This document shows, piece by piece, positions 58,831 through 64,000 of a stretch of 64,000 nucleotides of DNA. The notes beneath the pieces were generated by a model, which was given only the letters and a program-made list of their open reading frames with translations, had not been told where the DNA came from and did no database searches. Source of the stretch: Centroberyx gerrardi (taxonomy: Eukaryota; Chordata; Actinopteri; Beryciformes; Berycidae); NCBI RefSeq assembly GCF_048128805.1, contig NC_136002.1, forward strand, positions 25,065,102-25,129,101, given 5' to 3'. The position numbers and the translations under genes are program-made. Position 1 is the first letter of the stretch, and each line of letters opens with the position of its first letter.

Positions 58831-59056
58831 TTTTAACATGTTTGATTTTAATTTGCGTCGCCTCTGCCTCAAGTTTTAGCATTGAATGACACATTCAATG
58901 TTTTTTAAATTGCCATAACTGTACAGTACACACACTGATGTAGCCATTGTAGAAGTTCCACGTTAGGGCATGCAACAGTAAACTACGCTACTGCACTGTT
59001 GCACTGCTGCTCCACCTAATTGTTTGGAAAATTACATTTTTTCCTTCTCTTTTCAG

Positions 59057-59206
59057 CAGTCAGTAGGCACAAGGAATGGTCCTGCAACCAGCTGTGTGAG
59101 AGACATAAGTTTTGTGTTTCAATATGCCTATCCAGTTCTAGCATTAAACATTATTGTAGAAAGAATGGCTACAGTGTCCACTGCAGCAATAGTGGAGGAT
59201 AAATGA
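59057..59206 (+). other. trmt9b: Possible alternative last exon of trmt9b
   Basis: The acceptor TTTTCAG at 59056 could join the donor ATTCAG|GTATGG at 58815/58816 in phase 0. It would replace the last four residues with 49 codons ending TGA at 59204-59206. The joined tail begins QSVGTRNGPATS and includes a hydrophobic stretch FQYAYPVLALNIIV. The acceptor is an NAGNAG (CAGCAG) pair, so one glutamine could be optional. No known homologue supports this tail, and the human protein ends near the donor. Confidence 0.3.
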
Positions 59207-60600
59207 AGTGTGTTCTACGATGGCTACCACTGTATACTGTACCACAATTTGTAATGTGTTGATCCTATTTCAATACAAGAAACTAACAAGCAGTATCCCG
59301 ATACCCATTGGAGCGTTCCCTTAGGTGTCAAGATCTTGTCTTGATTATCAAACTATAGGGAATTCCAGTGCTGCTAATGATGATTTTAACTATTTTTTTT
59401 AAAAATAATAGCGTTTCTGCAAGGGAGTCATTATGAATTTTACTGTTCTTCTCTTTGGACAAGACTTTTAATATTAGCCAAAGAAGAGTTTATGAGATTA
59501 TACTCTTCCACCTGCTCTTAAATGTTTTAAAGCATTGATCATGGTGGAAAATTCTTATCTCATACCTTTTGTCTGCCTGTTTTAAAATTGCACAAATTGT
59601 TCCTCAACACCGGACACGAGGAGCCAACCTTGCAGCAAGTATCTGTTATGTACCTCTTGGTAGGACTTTCTATAAACCACCTGTGTGTAATCCATCATCA
59701 CAATGTTGGGGGAAAAAAAGAGCACATAGCTGTGCAGAATAGCATTAACATATCTTCCAAAACATTTGTGCCATTTGGTTCTTGTACTTTATCCTACCCA
59801 GGTGTTTCAAAGAAAGTGTTGCCAATGTGTCTGCTTGACATCGATATTTGTAATTGCCGTGTTTTGTCTTGTGTTGAAGTATCTTGCTGAACTACACCAG
59901 TAGTATGTTTCAGCAACTCAACTGCCTCATATACTGTGAATAAACATTGCACTGTACCGCAAGTATGTCGCTGCTTGCTACTTGATGTCAGTGAATGACA
60001 TAAAATAGGTAAAACTTGAAACATACTGTCTATCTGTACTCAGTGTGCCAAGGAAGGTGCATACCCGTATCAGTACAGCATGTCTGGACCAACTGTGTTT
60101 GTTCTTAAGTGAAAGTGGTACTTTATCGTTTTATGTGACCTGATGTAACTACTTTCAGTTCGTTGTATTTGTTTTTCCTTATTAAAAACTTTCACGAGGC
60201 TTGTTGAGTTGCATTTACTGTACCTGCATCAATGTAGGAATTTGAAAGATCAGCATTTAGTGACAGACAGAAGTTATGTGGTTCAATGCCTCAATATTTA
60301 ATAGTCATGCTTTTGACAATTATTACTTTATAAATACTGATACAGTATCTATGATGAGGTAATCAGCAAGTTATACATCTGCTTGATGCATTCTTCAGAA
60401 CACATGCCACCATAATAGAAAACCAGTTATTCTTACAGTGACCATCAACTTTTCAAATTAAAATAGATTATCCTCAGGTTCCTCTTGAGTCAGGAGATGA
60501 AGGTCTACATTCCACATTCTCTCCATACCTGCAACATGTAGAACATCATTACTATTTTCTAATACTTGTTTATATACTACTTGAGTGTATTTAATATACT
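59207..60600 (+). other. trmt9b 3'UTR and convergent spacer
   Basis: Poly(A) signals AATAAA (59939-59944) and ATTAAA (60181-60186) are candidates for the end of trmt9b. No other gene is recognised before the converging gene at 61 kb. Confidence 0.45.
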
Positions 60601-60616
60601 GTATATATATATAATA

Positions 60617-60961
60617 CACTACCAGTCAAAAGTTTGGACACATTTTTCTTTATTGTTACTATTTTCCACATTTTAGAATAATAGTTAACAAACGTTTGAA
60701 ATGGCACAAATGGAATTATGCATTGACCAAAAAAGTGTTAAATCAAAAGTATGTTATATTTTAGATTCTTTAAAGTAGCCACCCTTTGCCTTTATAGAAA
60801 GGCAAAGGCTTTGGAAAGAAATTCATAGGCATCAAGTTCATTTTTTGTCTAAAAAATGAAAGTCAAGCATTTATGCATAAGCCTTTAGATCAAAATGGAT
60901 TTAAGATAATGAAAAACATAGTACATTCAATCAGGTGTGTCCAAACTTTTGACTGGTAGTG
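60617..60961. mobile_element. Tc1/mariner-like miniature element, copy 2
   Basis: CACTACCAGTCAAAAGTTTG and its inverse CAAACTTTTGACTGGTAGTG bound a 345-base element flanked by TA. The interior parallels copy 1 at 40557-40920 in the same orientation, including GGCAAAGGCTTTGGAAAG. It ends five bases from the stop codon of the deacetylase gene and carries AATAAA on the minus strand at 60654-60649. Confidence 0.88.
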
Positions 60962-60966
60962 TATAT

Positions 60967-62839
60967 TTAGAATATATTTAAGTTTGTAATATAATTGTGC
61001 TTAGGTCGGCATCGAAAGAGACATCCAACAAGAAGCAGTATTTGCTGTACCTGTGTTGCTGCTCTGTGGACGATGGAGTGCCTGAGGGCCAGTTTGTCGA
61101 TGTCTCTGGAGTAGCCTCCTCCAATAACAGCAGCTACAGGAACGCCTCTGCTCACGACGGTCTTCATCACATACAGATCTCTCTGATACAGCCCTAAGAG
61201 ACATTAAAAGTGACTCAAAAACGTCTATAAAGGCATTATAACTAGAAACACTTGAGGTCAATTCTTATCTCTCACCTTGGTCAGTCAGACGGAGCCTCCC
61301 CAGTTCATCTTCCCAATGAGGGTCGACTCCAGCATCATACAGAACCAGATCTGGGCGAAAGGTGTCCAGCAGGGAGGGAAGATGGGCCTCAACTGTTGAA
61401 AGAGTCATTTTTTAATTCCTCATGAAAGCTCAGATAGGCACAGACATGTTAGTTCATGGAAACAGCCTCATTATTCAAATGACTTGGACCTAAACACTGA
61501 ATATGTTTCATGTCGTTATGCCTTGGGCTTCCTGGTTGGAAATGGAAACTTGCCTGTTGAAAGATACTCCTTGTCCTCCATCCCATCCTCCACACTGACA
61601 TCTAGGTCGCTCTGCTGTTTACGGAGCGGGAAGTTTTTCCCACAATGCACAGAGAATGTGAACACGCACGGCTCCTCTTTAAAAATGAAAGCAGTGCCGT
61701 CCCCCTGTTGGATCCACAAGACTACAGTTTCACTAAAGACAGCACAAAAGGTTCAGTCTGTCCACTGAGAAACAAAGACAAATGCTCATTGATGGTGTCG
61801 TAGTTCAGCTCCCTCTCTGTTCTGCTGACCCAGGTCTCGTCAAAGTGTTTTTCCATTTCCCCCCTACTTTGTGTCCCTCTCAGCTTTCCTTCTGTCTGTC
61901 TCATTATAGAGAGGCTACTACGGGGAGAAGACTGCACTCTCCTTTAGAGTTTGACCGACATGGGTTTTTGAAGACTGATGCAGATATTTTTGTATTGAAG
62001 CTGGCAATAGCTGACATTTTGATTAAATTTGATCATTTTTAGACCCAAAAGAATTGCAAGTATTTGCCGTTTCCTCCAAATTTGTATTCTTGTCAGGGTG
62101 GAAAAGCCTCTGAAACAGCATTTAGACAATGGGACATAAAACTCCCCATTTAAAAGCCTGTACTAATTAGGGATGCACCGATGCCACTTTTTCAATGCCG
62201 ATACCAATTACGAGTATGAAAGTTTAAGTATCGGCCGATACTGAGTACCGATCCGATCCATTACTTTTACTGAACAGTGCAGGCTTATTTCCTTAGTTTG
62301 GGGTCAATGGACAAAATTATTGAGATAAAATCCTTGTTTTTACCACTGTTTGAGAAATACAGGCTTCTATGTGCCACAAATGCATAAAATCAAGACAGTT
62401 TGCTTTTATTTCTTACATGTTACTCATGGCTTTCGGTATCAGATTTTAGTCTTGGGTAAAATCTCCGATACCGATATTCCATTTTAGCCTGGTATCGGCA
62501 CCGATACCGATACCAGTATCGGTATCGGTGCATCCCTAGTACTAATGAACTTCTCTTAGGGTTAGCAGGATGACTCACCGTACCTATTCAATGGTAGGAG
62601 AATTTTCTTGGATAGAATTGGAAGAATTGATTTGCAAAAACGCCTGAATTAAATGAAAAAGTAAAATGTGAAGAAAATCCAATTTCAATGCAGGTTTTAC
62701 AGACTAGTTTTTATGTAGCTATGGTCAGGGAGGAAGGAGGTGGATGACATGGACTGGCCGATAACCGATATTTAACAAAAGCACAATATTGGACTGATAT
62801 GTCGGCAAACTGATATAGCAGTGTAACCCTACTTTCCTT

Positions 62840-62874
<35 letters not shown>

Positions 62875-63843
62875 GTATTAAGGGCAAGTTAACTATACCT
62901 GATGCACATCTAGATCCACAATCAGCACCTTCCGCCTGGGTGAAGAGTTGCCCATCAGGTATTTAGCTGCAACTGCCAGATCATTGAGTAGACAAAACCC
63001 TGAACCAAAGCTCGGAAAAGCATGATGGGTTCCTCCTGCGGTGCTGCAGGCGAGACCCCTCTGCAGCGCTATTTCTGCAGCTAGGACAGTCCCACCTGGA
63101 AACAAGAGGGGAATGGGTTAGGGTTAGTTTTTGTGTTGTGGACTTTCAGGTCATCCAGCTGTTAAAGTCACCCAGACCCTGGATGTTCTCACCTGTTTCA
63201 TATCGGCAGCGTCTCACTATGCCTTCGCTCCAGGGAAAACCTGTCCTCTTTTGCTCTTGCTCATTTATTTTCCCATTTATGAAGTTGTTCAAGTATTCAT
63301 CAGTGTGCACACAGCTTAGTAAATCTTCAGAGGCAATTTCAGGCATCCACACCTACTGTAAGAAAGGAAATTTACACTCAAAGGAAAATGTGCATATGAC
63401 TGAGAGAATACCACTACTACTACTACTATTACTACTAATAATAATAATAATGCATTTTAATAATAACAATAATACTAAACTTTATTTATAAAGTGCTTCT
63501 TGAAACAGTTATAAAGTGCTTTACAGAAGAAATGATAAAACAGGTACAGTGATTAAGAAGGAAAGTAAAAGAGTACAATAAATAAAATAGACATTCATAA
63601 AAGCATACAAGCCAAATGACAAAATATAGAAGAGTACTAATAGAAAGCAGTAATAAAAACAGTTAGGATTTTAGTCCCAAATATCAATGAATCACTCACC
63701 TGTTTATCTGTAATGACTTGGTCCTTGATTAGAAAATGCAGCACCCGGGGAAACTTCCCCATAGGAAACCTGTGGTTGGGTGGCAGGTCACACACATACT
63801 TGCTATGATGAACTATTGGAAGTCCACTGTCTTCATGTCTCAT
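60967..63843 (-). CDS. Class IV-like histone deacetylase family protein (331 aa as read)
   Basis: Exons in transcript order: 63843-63700, 63352-63193, 63095-62899, 61704-61554, 61392-61276, 61193-60967, all phase-consistent. It is a zinc-dependent arginase/deacetylase fold: the H-H pair in STAGGTHHAF (His125-126), metal ligands in VDLDVHQGDGT (Asp164, His166) and YDAGVDPH (Asp241), and the tyrosine of GGGYS (Tyr284) are all present, so an active hydrolase is predicted. GFPWS, GSGFCLLNDLAVAA, KQQSDLDV and ALRHSIVHRAA look more like bacterial and plant deacetylases than HDAC11, so it is probably a non-mammalian vertebrate HDAC (perhaps the fish gene called hdac12; I could not check). The start is uncertain: ATG at 63843 follows a possible acceptor TTCACAG, and more 5' exons may lie beyond the window. 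The last 28 residues after HRAATQ are unlike the family. The intron at 61553-61393 has a GC donor. Confidence 0.85.
61393..61553 (-). other. GC-AG intron of the deacetylase gene
   Basis: On the minus strand, the exon end ...TCAACAG is followed by GCAAGT and the next acceptor is TTCAACAG. Only this join keeps the frame (Thr-Val-Glu-Ala-His) and the family alignment. The nearest GT (AA|GTTTCC) gives an immediate stop. Confidence 0.8.
62168..62538. mobile_element. hAT-like miniature element in a deacetylase intron
   Basis: TAGGGATGCACCGAT and its inverse ATCGGTGCATCCCTA are perfect 15-base terminal repeats. A perfect 8-base duplication GTACTAAT (62160-62167 and 62539-62546) fits the hAT pattern nTnnnnAn. 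The interior is rich in CCGATAC/GTATCGG dyads. It is 371 bases long and non-coding. Confidence 0.93.
62640..62835. repeat. Interspersed repeat, copy 2 (partner at about 12640-12870)
   Basis: GAAAATCCAATTTCAATGCA, GGTTTTACAGACTAG, TTTTTATGTAGCTATGGTCA and a block of ATATTGG/CCGATA dyads follow the order of copy 1 in the fry intron. Confidence 0.6.
62840..62874. repeat. (AAC)n microsatellite
   Basis: Eleven or so ACA units lie 25 bases beyond the donor of the deacetylase exon 63095-62899. Confidence 0.88.
63411..63451. repeat. (ACT)n/(AAT)n microsatellite
   Basis: ACT units grade into AAT units in the intron between deacetylase exons 63843-63700 and 63352-63193. Confidence 0.85.
63475..63600. 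repeat. Interspersed repeat-like segment
   Basis: ACTTTATTTATAAAGTGCTT and TTATAAAGTGCTTTACAG are phrases I associate with a common fish repeat. The family is not assigned. Confidence 0.45.
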
Positions 63844-64000
63844 CTGTGAAGTGTTATGCAGAAACGTTATGTCAGTTTTTATGCAGTGCACAAAATGTGG
63901 GCTGCAGGCATAGCCTAGTAGTAGCTTCTGCAGCAGTAGTATGAGTAAAATGAATATTTCACGAAATCCATTTTTTTCAAACTCTTACTTGTTCAGCATG

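Noticed and set aside
60967-63843. Recent bacterial gene transfer as the source of the deacetylase
   Set aside because: The gene has six phase-consistent spliceosomal exons and base composition like its neighbours. Similarity to bacterial enzymes is better explained by an old family lost in mammals.

Overview
The window is nuclear DNA of a teleost fish, probably a percomorph. Intron-rich vertebrate genes with mostly GT-AG splicing carry fish-type insertions: a tRNA-derived SINE, several short hAT-like elements and two Tc1-like miniature elements. No bacterial, phage or CRISPR structure is present. All gene models were read by hand from splice signals, reading phase and remembered vertebrate protein families; no search was run.

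Layout. (1) 644-24637, + strand: the last 38 exons (1966 codons plus stop) of fry (furry), entering from the left edge, with a 3'UTR to about 25.79 kb. (2) About 26.0-40.4 kb, +: a complete brca2 with a 5' non-coding exon and 26 coding exons (2750 codons plus stop), the same exon count as the human gene. It has eight BRC repeats in one 3.6-kb exon, a PALB2-binding N-terminus, the helical/OB/tower DNA-binding domain and a C-terminal RAD51-binding motif. (3) About 41.04-44.65 kb, +: n4bp2l2 (492 aa, P-loop kinase-like domain). (4) 44.65-51.2 kb: no gene recognised. (5) About 51.3-60.2 kb, +: trmt9b (KIAA1456-type tRNA methyltransferase 9B), three coding exons at 56571-58830 with a possible extra 3' exon and possible distant 5' exons. 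(6) 63843-60967, - strand: a class IV-like histone deacetylase family gene resembling bacterial enzymes more than HDAC11, convergent with trmt9b.

FRY-BRCA2-N4BP2L2 is an ancient vertebrate linkage. Unlike mammals, no ZAR1L lies between fry and brca2, whose ends are only a few hundred bases apart. The genes do not form a pathway: FRY acts in NDR-kinase, spindle and morphogenesis functions, BRCA2 in homologous recombination, TRMT9B is a tRNA methyltransferase homologue, and the deacetylase has no assignable substrate.

The most notable observations are a 9-nt in-frame microexon in fry with a neuronal-type splice signature; upstream ATGs in brca2, one in a near-perfect Kozak context overlapping the true start; two GC-AG introns (brca2 and the deacetylase gene); an alternative 3' exon of trmt9b with an NAGNAG acceptor; a miniature transposon at the 3' end of the deacetylase gene that could supply its poly(A) signal; and a short motif shared by the brca2 promoter and the putative trmt9b promoter. 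I did not find a wholly new biological system.
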